A program made the position numbers and the translations under genes. From positions 1 to 64,000 of the forward strand of contig NZ_JBNAFU010000001.1 in NCBI RefSeq assembly GCF_049800835.1: a stretch of DNA of 64,000 nt, given 5' to 3'. Below the pieces are notes generated by a model. The model did no database searches and was not told the origin of the DNA. It saw only the letters and a list, made by a program, of their open reading frames with translations. Origin of the DNA: Dinoroseobacter sp049800835 (GTDB taxonomy: Bacteria; Pseudomonadota; Alphaproteobacteria; Rhodobacterales; Rhodobacteraceae). Positions 9,710 to 17,629 of the stretch are shown piece by piece (within the stretch, counting starts at the first letter, position 1; each line of letters starts with the position of its first letter).

Positions 9710-12399
9710 TGCTGTCGCTCAACGTCCTTGTCGCGGTATCGCTGGTATATGTGATCGTTCTGTTCTCGGTCGCCTATGTTGCGGAGCGACGCGCCGCGCT
9801 TGGCAAGGCGGGCTGGCTGCGGGCACCGATGATCTACACGCTCAGCCTTTCGGTCTATTGCACCGCCTGGACATTTTACGGCGCTGTTGGATATGCAGCC
9901 CGGTCGGGGCTCGAGTTCGTCACGATCTATCTCGGCCCGACGCTTATCTTCATCGGCTGGTGGTGGCTGCTGCGCAAGCTGGTGCGGATCGGACGATCGC
10001 AACGAATTACCTCTATCGCGGATCTCATTTCGTCGCGTTACGGAAAATCCAACGGCCTCGCGGTGCTCGTCACCGTCATGGCAGTTCTTGCATCCACGCC
10101 GTACATCGCGCTGCAACTTCAGTCCGTGGCGCTGTCGTTTTCGGTTTTCGGACCCGCCGAAGGAGCGCTCGACGTCATGGTCGATCAACGAACATCGGCA
10201 ATGTGGGTGGCCATCGGTCTGGCCGTTTTCACCGTTCTGTTCGGGACGCGAAACCTTGATGCGAATGAACGGCACCATGGCGTGGTCATGGCGATTGCGG
10301 TGGAGGCTGTCGTGAAACTCGTTGCCCTGCTGGCCGTGGGCGTGTTCGTGGTCTGGGGTATGGCGGGGGGAATTGGCCCGATGCTCGACAAGATCGACCA
10401 AAGCCAGGTCACCGCGTGGCAGGTCGATGGATCACGTTGGGTCGGGTTGATTTTTGTCTCGGCCGCGGCCGTGATCACCCTGCCGCGCATGTTTCAGGTG
10501 CTTGTCGTCGAAAATGCCGATGAAAAGCACCTGAGTACGGCGAGCTGGGCCTTTCCGACGTACCTGCTGCTCATGAGTCTCTTCGTGATCCCCATCGCGG
10601 TGATGGGGTTGGAACGTATGCCTGCGGGCACCAACCCGGACCTGTTCGTCCTGACCTTGCCGCTGGCCGAGAACCAGAACGCCCTTGCTGCGCTGGCCTT
10701 TCTGGGGGGCTTTTCCTCGGCGACGTCAATGGTGATCGTTGCGGCCATCGCGCTGTCGACCATGGTCTCCAACCACATCATCATGCCGATCTGGTTGAGT
10801 TTTCAGGATGGCGGCAAGGCGGCTGTGTCCGGAGATGTCCGGCGTGCCATGCTGGTATCGCGGCGGGTGTCGATCGCAGCGGTTCTGACATTGGGCTACG
10901 GATACTATGCGCTGTCTTCCGGGTCCGAAGCGCTCGCGGCCATCGGTTTGATCTCGTTCGTCGGGGCGGCGCAGGTGTTGCCGGCGTTGATCGGGGGCAT
11001 CTTCTGGCGCGGTGCGACCCGCCGTGGTGCTGCGGCAGGACTTGTCGCGGGATTGCTTGTCTGGGCTTACACGCTTTATCTACCAAGTTTCGGGACGGAT
11101 GGGCCGTTTTCCGCGGCATTCATCGAGGCGGGCCCGGCCGGTATTGCGGCGCTTCGTCCGCAGGCCTTGCTGGGTCTTGTCGGTCTCGACCCGCTTGTCC
11201 ATGCCCTGCTTTGGTCGATGGTTCTGAACACCGGAGCTTTCCTTGCGGTTTCCCTCATGACGTTTCCCTCCCCGATGGAGCGGCTTCAGGGCGCACAGTT
11301 CGTGAACATCTTCGAGCACTCCAATGCACCGCGCAGCTGGACCGGCGGCATGGCCGAAGCGGAGGACCTGCTGGTCATGGCGCAGCGTATCCTCGGCCCA
11401 GAAGAGGCGCAGGCGCTGTTTGTTTCGGCAGCACAGGAGCAAGGCAAAACAGGATACCTGCCGGAGCCCACACCCGAATTTCTATCGCGGCTCGAACGCG
11501 AACTCGCCGGGTCGGTCGGCGGTGCCACGGCCTATGCGATGATTGCCCAGATAAATGGGGGGGCCAGCATGTCCGTGCGGGACCTCATGGCCGTCGCTGA
11601 CGAGACTGCACAGATGATGGAATACTCCAGCCAGCTGGAGGCCAAGTCCAACGAACTCGAAGCGATCGCGGGGCAGCTGCGCGACGCCAACGAAAAGCTG
11701 ACCGAGCTGTCGATCCAGAAGGATGCCTTTCTCAGCCAGATCAGTCACGAGTTGCGCACGCCGATGACCTCCATCCGGTCGTTCTCGGAGATCCTGATGG
11801 AAGGGTCCCTGAGTACCGACGAACGGCGCAAGTATTCGTCGATCATCCATGGCGAGAGCATTCGGCTGACGCGGCTCCTGGATGACTTGCTGGACCTCAG
11901 CGTGCTCGAAAACGGGCAGGTGACGCTCAACCCCCAAGAAGACACGCTCGAAGCGCTGCTGGATCGGGCAATCTCGGCGACGGCGGCCACCGAACAGGCG
12001 CGCCCGATCGAAATCGAGCGCGACCGGCCCTCCGAAGGTATTTCACTTTATACCGACACGGACCGGCTGGTTCAGGTGTTCATCAACATCATTGCGAATT
12101 CGATCAAGTATTGCGATGCCGAGGCACCAAGGCTGAGGATTGCCGTGTCCGCCAGCGGTGACGACGTGTGGCTCGACTTCATTGACAATGGCAGCGGGAT
12201 TTCCGCCCGCAGTGAAACGGTGATTTTCGAGAAGTTTGCAAGGATCGATGACCAGTCCAAAGCCGGCGGCGCGGGTCTGGGCCTTGCGATCTGTCGCGAG
12301 ATCATGGCCAAGCTGAATGGATCAATCAGCTATCTGCGCGGGCAGGGCGGGGCGGCATTCCGTGTCACGTTGCCGGTCAAACTGTCCAAGGCCGCCTGA
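9709..12399 (+). CDS. Sodium:solute symporter-histidine kinase fusion (CrbS/CbrA-like)
   Basis: An 896-residue membrane sensor. Residues 1 to about 500 form an SLC5/SSS transporter-like domain with many membrane helices (GFSSATSMVIVAAIALSTMV is typical). A linker and a coiled coil (about 615-665) lead to HisKA with H680 in SHELRTPM. HATPase follows, with N box NIIANSIKY, G1 DNGSGIS and G2 GAGLGLAI. This is the architecture of CrbS (MxtR) and CbrA. CrbS-type kinases control acs, the acetate switch, and acs lies in this window, so sensing of acetate or its transport is the likely role. No receiver is fused; the partner is probably the receiver at 9037-9402. Confidence 0.92.
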   Translation: MLSLNVLVAVSLVYVIVLFSVAYVAERRAALGKAGWLRAPMIYTLSLSVYCTAWTFYGAVGYAARSGLEFVTIYLGPTLIFIGWWWLLRKLVRIGRSQRITSIADLISSRYGKSNGLAVLVTVMAVLASTPYIALQLQSVALSFSVFGPAEGALDVMVDQRTSAMWVAIGLAVFTVLFGTRNLDANERHHGVVMAIAVEAVVKLVALLAVGVFVVWGMAGGIGPMLDKIDQSQVTAWQVDGSRWVGLIFVSAAAVITLPRMFQVLVVENADEKHLSTASWAFPTYLLLMSLFVIPIAVMGLERMPAGTNPDLFVLTLPLAENQNALAALAFLGGFSSATSMVIVAAIALSTMVSNHIIMPIWLSFQDGGKAAVSGDVRRAMLVSRRVSIAAVLTLGYGYYALSSGSEALAAIGLISFVGAAQVLPALIGGIFWRGATRRGAAAGLVAGLLVWAYTLYLPSFGTDGPFSAAFIEAGPAGIAALRPQALLGLVGLDPLVHALLWSMVLNTGAFLAVSLMTFPSPMERLQGAQFVNIFEHSNAPRSWTGGMAEAEDLLVMAQRILGPEEAQALFVSAAQEQGKTGYLPEPTPEFLSRLERELAGSVGGATAYAMIAQINGGASMSVRDLMAVADETAQMMEYSSQLEAKSNELEAIAGQLRDANEKLTELSIQKDAFLSQISHELRTPMTSIRSFSEILMEGSLSTDERRKYSSIIHGESIRLTRLLDDLLDLSVLENGQVTLNPQEDTLEALLDRAISATAATEQARPIEIERDRPSEGISLYTDTDRLVQVFINIIANSIKYCDAEAPRLRIAVSASGDDVWLDFIDNGSGISARSETVIFEKFARIDDQSKAGGAGLGLAICREIMAKLNGSISYLRGQGGAAFRVTLPVKLSKAA

Positions 12400-12485
12400 T
12401 TTCATTCAAGGAAACCCTTCGTTAACGGCTTGCGGCGCAGTGTTGCGCGGCGTGACCAGCGTGTATGTGGCCAGAAGGGACAGTG

Positions 12486-13571
12486 ATGGCGGGGTCGGAT
12501 CAATCGAGTTTGCTGCGGCGCAAGATGGGCAGGCAACCTGCGCCCGCAGCGCCCAAGGGCGGTGTTCTGCCAGAGGTTGCCGTGATGCGCGCTGCCGCGC
12601 GGGGGGCCTATACGGCATCCGGGCTCAAGGTGGCGATGCTCGAAAGTTCCGTGCACGAATTCGACGGGATCACCCCGCTGACGGAGGCGATGGCCGAGGC
12701 GATGCTGGTGGTGCCGTTCACCGCTCCCGACGGTGCGGAAGGCTACGTCGCGCTCAGTCAGGACTTTGCGCAGTCCCTGATCGAAAAGGCGACAACGGGC
12801 AAGCTGGCACGACAACCCGTTGAACCGCGGCGCGCAAGTTCCATCGACCTGTTGCTCTGCCGCGATTTTCTGGGGCGATTTCTGGAAACATGGCGCGAGA
12901 TCTCTCAGGGAACGGATCTGCTCGACTGGCTGGAGGGGTACGAACAGCAAGATCGCGCCGTTGACGTGGATCTGATGACACTCAATTCACGGGACGCGCC
13001 ATACCGGATGTTTCGGGTGAAGGTTCAACTGGACGAGCAGCGCGACGCCGAGATCATGGCGGCGTTCCCGTCCGAACGCCATGCCACAAGGCAGGTGGAG
13101 GCGACCACCCCGACCGACCCCGGAACCGATTGGGGGGAGGTGTGGCGCGATGCAGTTCTGGACACGCATGCGGCCCTTGACGCGGTGCTGGTCCGCACGC
13201 CGGTGCCGCTCAAGGAAGTCAAGTCTTGGCAGGCGGGCGACATCCTCGATATTCCCAGCGCCGCGCTCGGCGCTGTCACACTTGGTCGACGCGGTGGAGC
13301 GGTGGTGGCCACGGCGCGTTTGGGGCAGGCGCAGGGCCACCGTGCATTGCGGCTGAATGCGCTGACAAAGGGCGGTAGCGGCGGCGCGGCGCTGCCCGCT
13401 GACCAGACAAGTGCACCGTCGCCGTCTTCTGAACCCACCGGGCCGCAGTTCGACGCAAATCCGCCCGCGTTGGCAGCGCAGGAAAGCGGCGTCGCCACGG
13501 CTCCGAATCCGGCCGCAGGGGCCAAGCCGCCCGAAGCCCCCGACGCGGCAGCGCACGACGTGCTGCCCTGA
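12486..13571 (+). CDS. Orphan SpoA-domain protein (FliM/FliN C-terminal type)
   Basis: A 361-residue protein. Its middle part (about residues 225-295: VRTPVPLKEVKSWQAGDILD ... GAVTLGRRGGAVVATARLGQ) matches the SpoA fold of FliM/FliN switch proteins. The first 200 residues resemble a diverged FliM-like core, and the last 60 are Pro/Ala rich and probably disordered. ATG 12486 is preferred (GAAGGGA upstream) over ATG 12465. It follows the kinase by 86 bases, and no other flagellar or type III secretion gene is nearby. Annotated homologues are called flagellar motor switch protein. Whether it joins a C-ring here is unknown. Confidence 0.7.
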   Translation: MAGSDQSSLLRRKMGRQPAPAAPKGGVLPEVAVMRAAARGAYTASGLKVAMLESSVHEFDGITPLTEAMAEAMLVVPFTAPDGAEGYVALSQDFAQSLIEKATTGKLARQPVEPRRASSIDLLLCRDFLGRFLETWREISQGTDLLDWLEGYEQQDRAVDVDLMTLNSRDAPYRMFRVKVQLDEQRDAEIMAAFPSERHATRQVEATTPTDPGTDWGEVWRDAVLDTHAALDAVLVRTPVPLKEVKSWQAGDILDIPSAALGAVTLGRRGGAVVATARLGQAQGHRALRLNALTKGGSGGAALPADQTSAPSPSSEPTGPQFDANPPALAAQESGVATAPNPAAGAKPPEAPDAAAHDVLP

Positions 13572-13574
13572 GGG

Positions 13575-14003
13575 CTACTTCTGGGCCGCGAGCATGTCGA
13601 TCTGAGCACGCAACCCGTCGAGATTGTAGCCGGCAGAGGCCAAGGTGGTCATAATCTGCTCAGTCGGAAGCGTGCCGGCCTGTGTCATTGCCCACAAGAT
13701 AGCCGACCGTGTGCCGGACGCGCAGTAAGCCAGCGTCTTGCCTTCTGACTGATCCATCAGTTCCGCTTGACGCGCGATGTGGTCCATTGTGAAGCCGCCA
13801 CCGACCACGGGGTTCTCCGCAAAAGCAAGTCCGGCAGCGGTCGCCGCCGCGCGCAAAACATCGGCTTGCAGTTCGACTGGGTTTTCGGTGTCGGGTCGGT
13901 TGCAGATGATCGTCGTGAAGCCTGCGGCCTTGAACCCCGGCAGATCCTCCGGTGCGATTTGGGGAGCGACGGCATGGTCTGCGCCGAGCGGGTGGTAGGG
14001 CAT
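13575..14003 (-). CDS. TIGR01244-type sulfurtransferase/phosphatase-like protein
   Basis: A 142-residue cytoplasmic protein of the DUF442/Blh N-terminal group, related to rhodanese and dual-specificity phosphatase folds. The loop YCASGTRS contains the Cys-x2-Gly-x-Arg-Ser signature; IICNRPD is the other family motif. ATG 14003 is chosen for AGAGGA just upstream; the frame stays open another 24 codons without a binding site. It converges on the SpoA gene with 3 bases between. In other bacteria this domain is linked to sulfide oxidation (BigR/Blh), but no other sulfide gene is next to it here. Confidence 0.85.
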   Translation of the reverse strand: MPYHPLGADHAVAPQIAPEDLPGFKAAGFTTIICNRPDTENPVELQADVLRAAATAAGLAFAENPVVGGGFTMDHIARQAELMDQSEGKTLAYCASGTRSAILWAMTQAGTLPTEQIMTTLASAGYNLDGLRAQIDMLAAQK

Positions 14004-14134
14004 GGCATTCCTCTTGGTGGTTGGTACGGCAGAGCTCTCAACCGTCGCTTTAGTGTCACCGTTGACCTGTATCAATGCATTGACGGTCCATTGCAGACTA
14101 GACTCAAGTCGAATGGGCCGGGAGGGGTAATCCG

Positions 14135-14455
14135 ATGCAATTCCAAGACCGCGAGGACCAGCTCAAAACCCGCAGAACAGAACTTCTTGCGCGGTTGAAG
14201 GGGATCGACACCGAACTTGAGTCGCACCAGTCTCGCGATTGGGAAGAGTTGGCGGTAGAACGAGAGTCCGACGAAGTGCTGGAGCATCTTGGCGAAGCCG
14301 GACTGAAGGAAGTGCGATTGATCGATATGGCGCTCGATCGCATGAAAGACGGCAGCTACGGGATCTGCACGCAGTGCGGTGAGCGGATTTCTGCCGAAAG
14401 ACTGAATATTCTGCCTTTTACAGGGGCTTGCAGGACTTGTGCCGGGGCTGGGTGA
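14135..14455 (+). CDS. TraR/DksA-type zinc finger protein
   Basis: A 106-residue protein with an acidic coiled-coil start and a C4 zinc finger: C78-x2-C81, then C99-x2-C102 (ICTQCGERIS ... ACRTC). Shorter than DksA (about 140-150 residues) and like the small alphaproteobacterial paralogues. Such proteins enter the RNA polymerase secondary channel, but whether this one acts with ppGpp is not known. GGGAGGGGTAATCCG gives a strong binding site before ATG 14135. The coiled-coil tip lacks the usual DxxDxA motif; DWEELAVERESDE lies in that region. Confidence 0.88.
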   Translation: MQFQDREDQLKTRRTELLARLKGIDTELESHQSRDWEELAVERESDEVLEHLGEAGLKEVRLIDMALDRMKDGSYGICTQCGERISAERLNILPFTGACRTCAGAG

Positions 14456-14503
14456 CCCCACCTGTATGACAAGGCCCCCCGATATTCCGATAGGGAGCGA
14501 ACA

Positions 14504-14731
14504 ATGACCACCGACCAAGCTTTGAACAAAGTCTTTTCCCTGCTCGATCGCGTGCAGGCCGACCCTGCCAGCGGTATGGCGTGTCAGGCCGAACTTTCTC
14601 GTGCGGTGGCGCAGTTAGAGCAGGCCGAGGTCAGCGTACCGCCGGCACTGCACGACCTGTGCGCCAAGCTTGCCGCCGAGCGCCGTGCCTTCGAGCAGCA
14701 GGAAGCAGATTTCGACAATATGCCGATCTGA
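14504..14731 (+). CDS. Small helical protein of unknown function
   Basis: A 75-residue soluble, acidic, helix-rich protein (MTTDQALNKVFSLLDRVQAD). It has no membrane segment or motif I recognise. A purine-rich AGGGAGCGAAC lies before ATG 14504, and the gene follows the DksA-like gene by 48 bases in the same direction, so the two may be cotranscribed. Third-position G/C bias is like that of neighbouring genes, supporting coding. Function unknown. Confidence 0.7.
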   Translation: MTTDQALNKVFSLLDRVQADPASGMACQAELSRAVAQLEQAEVSVPPALHDLCAKLAAERRAFEQQEADFDNMPI

Positions 14732-14776
14732 CCAACCAGCACCCTCGGTGTATCAATGGCCGAGGCGAAGTCCGGA

Positions 14777-14992
14777 TCAGGTCAGAAACACGCCGACAAC
14801 GACGAGCATCAGGCCAAGCCCCGACAGGGCAAGTGCGGCAAGGTTCAATGTGACCGCTTTCTGAAGGCGCGCCTTGAGAGCGGCATCGTCTTTTTCTTGG
14901 CGCCGGGCGCGGGTGACCATCACGATGCATGCAACGAGGCCAATCAGCCCAAGCACGGTCAGAACGGTGCCGGCCGGAACGAGAAACTGCAT
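14777..14992 (-). CDS. Small two-helix membrane protein
   Basis: A 71-residue protein from ATG 14992 (GGAGAAAAGA upstream). Two hydrophobic helices (about 5-26 and 46-69) flank a charged loop, TRARRQEKDDAALKARLQK. The frame is open 40 codons further but that part has no binding site and looks unlike coding. It lies alone between two plus-strand genes. Small hairpin membrane proteins of this layout are common in Rhodobacterales. Function unknown. Confidence 0.72.
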   Translation of the reverse strand: MQFLVPAGTVLTVLGLIGLVACIVMVTRARRQEKDDAALKARLQKAVTLNLAALALSGLGLMLVVVGVFLT

Positions 14993-15139
14993 TCTTTTCT
15001 CCGTCGAAATCTGGTCATGCGCGTAGCCCGTCGGGGGCCGGAGCGCAAGCTGTGGTGCGCACACCCACCCCTTGTCGCCGCATGCGCAACCGGATAGGCG
15101 ATAGCCAAACACACGACATCCACTTCAAGGAGCGGCCCC

Positions 15140-15424
15140 ATGGACACCCCCCTTTCCGCCAGTTCTGAACCCGCAGAGTCCACCCCCGACAGCTACCGGG
15201 TCACGGCCGGCGAATTGCGTCAGTTCATCGAACGGTTCGAACGGCTCGACCAGGAAAAGAAAGACCTCGCCGAGCAGCAGAAAGAGGTCATGGCCGAGGC
15301 AAAGGCGCGCGGCTACGACACCAAGGTGATGCGCAAACTGGTGGCCCTGCGCAAGCGTGACCCCAACGACATCTCTGAAGAAGAGGCCGTTCTGGAACTC
15401 TACAAGGAAGCGCTCGGCATGTGA
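15140..15424 (+). CDS. gapR: GapR-family nucleoid-associated protein (DUF2312)
   Basis: A 94-residue protein matching GapR: SYRVTAGELRQFIERFERLD, then a long charged helix, then VMRKLVALRKRDPNDI. In Caulobacter GapR encircles overtwisted DNA ahead of polymerases and helps replication, segregation and topoisomerase action. The N-terminal 17 residues are a Ser/Pro-rich tail. AAGGAG lies upstream of ATG 15140. It stands alone, and its stop abuts the stop of the convergent downstream gene. Confidence 0.93.
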   Translation: MDTPLSASSEPAESTPDSYRVTAGELRQFIERFERLDQEKKDLAEQQKEVMAEAKARGYDTKVMRKLVALRKRDPNDISEEEAVLELYKEALGM

Positions 15425-16300
15425 TCAGGGCTGAAGGAACGTTACGCCAGGCAATTCTGCGAGCTTTTCCATGTCCGTCTCATAGGCTTCGGTCAAAACC
15501 TCGATCCGATCCTGGGTCCAGTCAGGCAGATCGAAGCTCTCCTCCATCGCGTCCTCGCTGGAGTACTTGTCCAGAAACGCGATGGTGGCCCATCGCCGCT
15601 GCGCGGTAGCAAGATCCGGGCGGGCTTGCAGATACTCGTGCAAACGCGCCAGTCCCTCGGGTTTCATGATCGACCGCAGGTGCACATCGCTGCGTTCCAG
15701 CTGCGTCGTGCTGTCCACTCCGGCAACCGCTGCCATGACCTCGGGCCAGATCAGCGGGCTGTCTTCCGTGCACCAGACCGTGATCTGACAGTCCGGAACG
15801 GCTTCCGCGAGGGCGGCCACGGTGTCGCTCCAGCAGACCTTTTCAAGCGCGATGCTGCCCAGATACTCTTCGAAGCTGCCCTGTTTGCGACGCAGGAACA
15901 ACGCCGGCACAAAGGCGGCGGGGTTTCGCACAGCCATGAAGAAGGACACTTGCTGGCTGGGGAACACATTCCGTAACCATACGGATTTATGTGCTATTTT
16001 CGCGTAGAGTGCGCCTTCGTCAAATACCCGCTGGGGTACGCAGATGAAATTTTCACTCGACATTACAAGCCGTCGACCATTCATGCCCTTCAGAATGAGC
16101 TCCAGAATGGCTTCTTCTTCGTCCGGGTCTGCGCTTTCCCCGCGCAGTTTGCGCACGGCATCGCCGATCACGGGGCGATACGCCTCTCCGGCGGGAACGA
16201 TCGTGCCTTCGCGTGCCAGATACCCAGCGTTGTGGCGCAGGCAGTTGAGAAGAAGATCAGCTTCGGTGTTGTGCGCACCGACGTGAAAGGCGATTTCCAT
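15425..16300 (-). CDS. Sulfotransferase-like protein of unknown function
   Basis: A 291-residue cytoplasmic protein. The opening MEIAFHVGAHNTEADLL resembles the first strand and P-loop (HVGAHKTGTT) of PAPS-dependent sulfotransferases, but the TGTT phosphate-binding part is changed to TEAD. A second sulfotransferase-like stretch is VSFFMAVRNPAAFVPALFL, resembling the 3'-phosphate-binding strand and R-x-P. So the fold is probably that of a sulfotransferase, with doubtful PAPS binding. It converges on gapR end to end. I cannot assign a substrate. Confidence 0.6.
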   Translation of the reverse strand: MEIAFHVGAHNTEADLLLNCLRHNAGYLAREGTIVPAGEAYRPVIGDAVRKLRGESADPDEEEAILELILKGMNGRRLVMSSENFICVPQRVFDEGALYAKIAHKSVWLRNVFPSQQVSFFMAVRNPAAFVPALFLRRKQGSFEEYLGSIALEKVCWSDTVAALAEAVPDCQITVWCTEDSPLIWPEVMAAVAGVDSTTQLERSDVHLRSIMKPEGLARLHEYLQARPDLATAQRRWATIAFLDKYSSEDAMEESFDLPDWTQDRIEVLTEAYETDMEKLAELPGVTFLQP

Positions 16301-16457
16301 GAAGGACCTGTTGTGTTCTGCTCGCTCTTATCATTGGCACGGGTTGCCGCTGAGTTAAAAGTTGGAATTTATCTCAATCTTGATTGCCGGAAATTCTGGC
16401 GGTGGTGCACAGCAGGGGTTGCCAGTCTGTCACAGCTTGGCTAGTCAATGCGCGGAT

Positions 16458-16533
16458 GCCCCTATAGCTCAGCTGGTAGAGCAACTGATTTGTAATCAGT
16501 AGGTCCGCGGTTCGAGTCCGTGTGGGGGCACCA
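16458..16533 (+). tRNA. tRNA-Thr (anticodon TGT)
   Basis: A complete 76-base cloverleaf. The acceptor stem GCCCCTA pairs with TGGGGGC (one G-T pair). The D arm is GCTC/GAGC. Anticodon stem ACTGA/TCAGT encloses loop TTTGTAA, giving anticodon TGT at 16491-16493. The T arm is CGCGG-TTCGAGT-CCGTG (one G-T pair), and CCA is encoded at the 3' end. It reads ACA and other ACN codons. Confidence 0.97.
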
Positions 16534-16554
16534 TAATCTCGCAAAAACAATAAA

Positions 16555-17430
16555 CTATGGGGCGAGGTTCGCGCGAATATCGGCTGCGGTCGCCAGTGTT
16601 CCGCCGCATGTTTCAATGGCGGTGGTCGCCATCTCCACCCATTTTGCGTTGCTCTGGGAAGACCCGAAAGGCGCATCTTCGAGGCCGACGCGAACGTGCC
16701 CCGCGCGTTCGATGGCGTTTGGGATCAGAGGCAGGATATCAACGTGGAGGCCGGCGATCATCCACGGTGCGTCTGGCGCGACGTCGCTCAGCAGGTGGTG
16801 ATAGGCGGCAAGTGCGTAAGCGGTGGGTGGAAATCCGAAAGTGAACCCTTCGGAAAACATAAACCTGTAGATCGGAGTGGGCAGTCCCGGGCGTTCATTC
16901 GCCTGGGCTGCGCCAAGACGCAAGAAGCCAGGCTCATAGATTGCGTAGCTGGGGTGGATGCTGAATTCTACAGCTTTATCAAGGCCATAGGTCAGGCCTT
17001 CCTCTGGGTTTCGGTAAAGGAAACCGGGTGTTTGCGCGGCGATCTGGTCATAGCGGGTGAATTGCGTGGAACCGGGATCGATCACGGCCCATTCGATCAG
17101 TCCCGCCTCCGCCAAGGCAACCATCACTTCGAACCGGGTTGCGGGGGACATCGGGCGCGGCGCGTCGGGGCTGCCCGAGAGCGGTAGCGTGGGGTAAACG
17201 ATCACGTCCGCTACGGCGCGAATCCCTTCAATAACAGCGCGGTAGGCGTTGAAGTTCTCATACTGACGGCCGGTCTCAGGATCATAGACATGGCAATGCA
17301 CGACCGACGCACCGGCCCGTGCGCAGGCTATGCCCTCAGCGATCAACTCATCAACCGTCGTGGGCATCAGCGGTTGCAGGTCGCGGGACCACGGACCGTT
17401 GAGAGCAACTTCGAGGATCGTGCTGTTCAT
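16555..17430 (-). CDS. Beta-keto acid cleavage enzyme (BKACE, DUF849)
   Basis: Zn-dependent enzyme of the BKACE family, which condenses a beta-keto acid with acetyl-CoA to give acetoacetate plus a CoA ester; the founding member Kce acts in lysine fermentation. The 291-residue TIM-barrel protein has the metal motif VVHCHVYDPETG near residue 45, the family N-terminus ILEVALNGPW, and IDPGSTQFT. The CHV form replaces the more usual HIHVRD, which may mark a specificity subgroup. Length is typical. It is divergent from sitA and convergent with tRNA-Thr; no neighbour reveals the substrate. Two 15-base direct repeats lie just upstream. Confidence 0.85.
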   Translation of the reverse strand: MNSTILEVALNGPWSRDLQPLMPTTVDELIAEGIACARAGASVVHCHVYDPETGRQYENFNAYRAVIEGIRAVADVIVYPTLPLSGSPDAPRPMSPATRFEVMVALAEAGLIEWAVIDPGSTQFTRYDQIAAQTPGFLYRNPEEGLTYGLDKAVEFSIHPSYAIYEPGFLRLGAAQANERPGLPTPIYRFMFSEGFTFGFPPTAYALAAYHHLLSDVAPDAPWMIAGLHVDILPLIPNAIERAGHVRVGLEDAPFGSSQSNAKWVEMATTAIETCGGTLATAADIRANLAP

Positions 17431-17450
17431 TGGCGTTCGGCCCGGTTTTG

Positions 17451-17497
17451 TACGTTTTGCAGCAGTTCCCAGAACCGCGTTTTACATTTTGTAGCAG
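17451..17497. repeat. Pair of 15-base direct repeats upstream of the BKACE gene
   Basis: TACGTTTTGCAGCAG (17451-17465) and TACATTTTGTAGCAG (17483-17497) match at 13 of 15 positions and are 32 bases apart, about three helical turns. They begin 21 bases upstream of the BKACE start codon and lie 130-180 bases before sitA. They may be tandem activator or repressor sites for the BKACE gene. Confidence 0.35.
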
Positions 17498-17534
17498 AAC
17501 TTTCAGCGGTTCGACGAGCGCCCGGATGCACCTT

Positions 17535-17551
17535 TTGCGAACCGTTCGCAA
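17535..17551. promoter_or_regulatory. Mur-like (Fur superfamily) operator 1
   Basis: Perfect palindrome TTGCGAA-CCG-TTCGCAA, centred about 87 bases before the sitA start. Alphaproteobacterial Mur, a manganese-responsive Fur homologue, binds palindromes of this form before sit/mnt operons. A degenerate second copy lies 34 bases downstream. Confidence 0.6.
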
Positions 17552-17568
17552 TTAATCGCTTTACTTTC

Positions 17569-17585
17569 TTGCGAACCATTCTCAT
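17569..17585. promoter_or_regulatory. Mur-like operator 2 (degenerate)
   Basis: TTGCGAA-CCA-TTCTCAT repeats the left arm of the site at 17535-17551 exactly and the right arm partly. Its centre is 34 bases from the first site, about three helical turns, which allows side-by-side dimer binding. Confidence 0.45.
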
Positions 17586-17629
17586 ATCCTCAACATCTGC
17601 AATTGGCCCCGCAGGGAGACAGAGACGAT

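Noticed and set aside
12420..12440. CtrA box before the SpoA gene
   Set aside because: Only one half-site (GTTAACG) is present; the partner half at 7-base spacing is missing.
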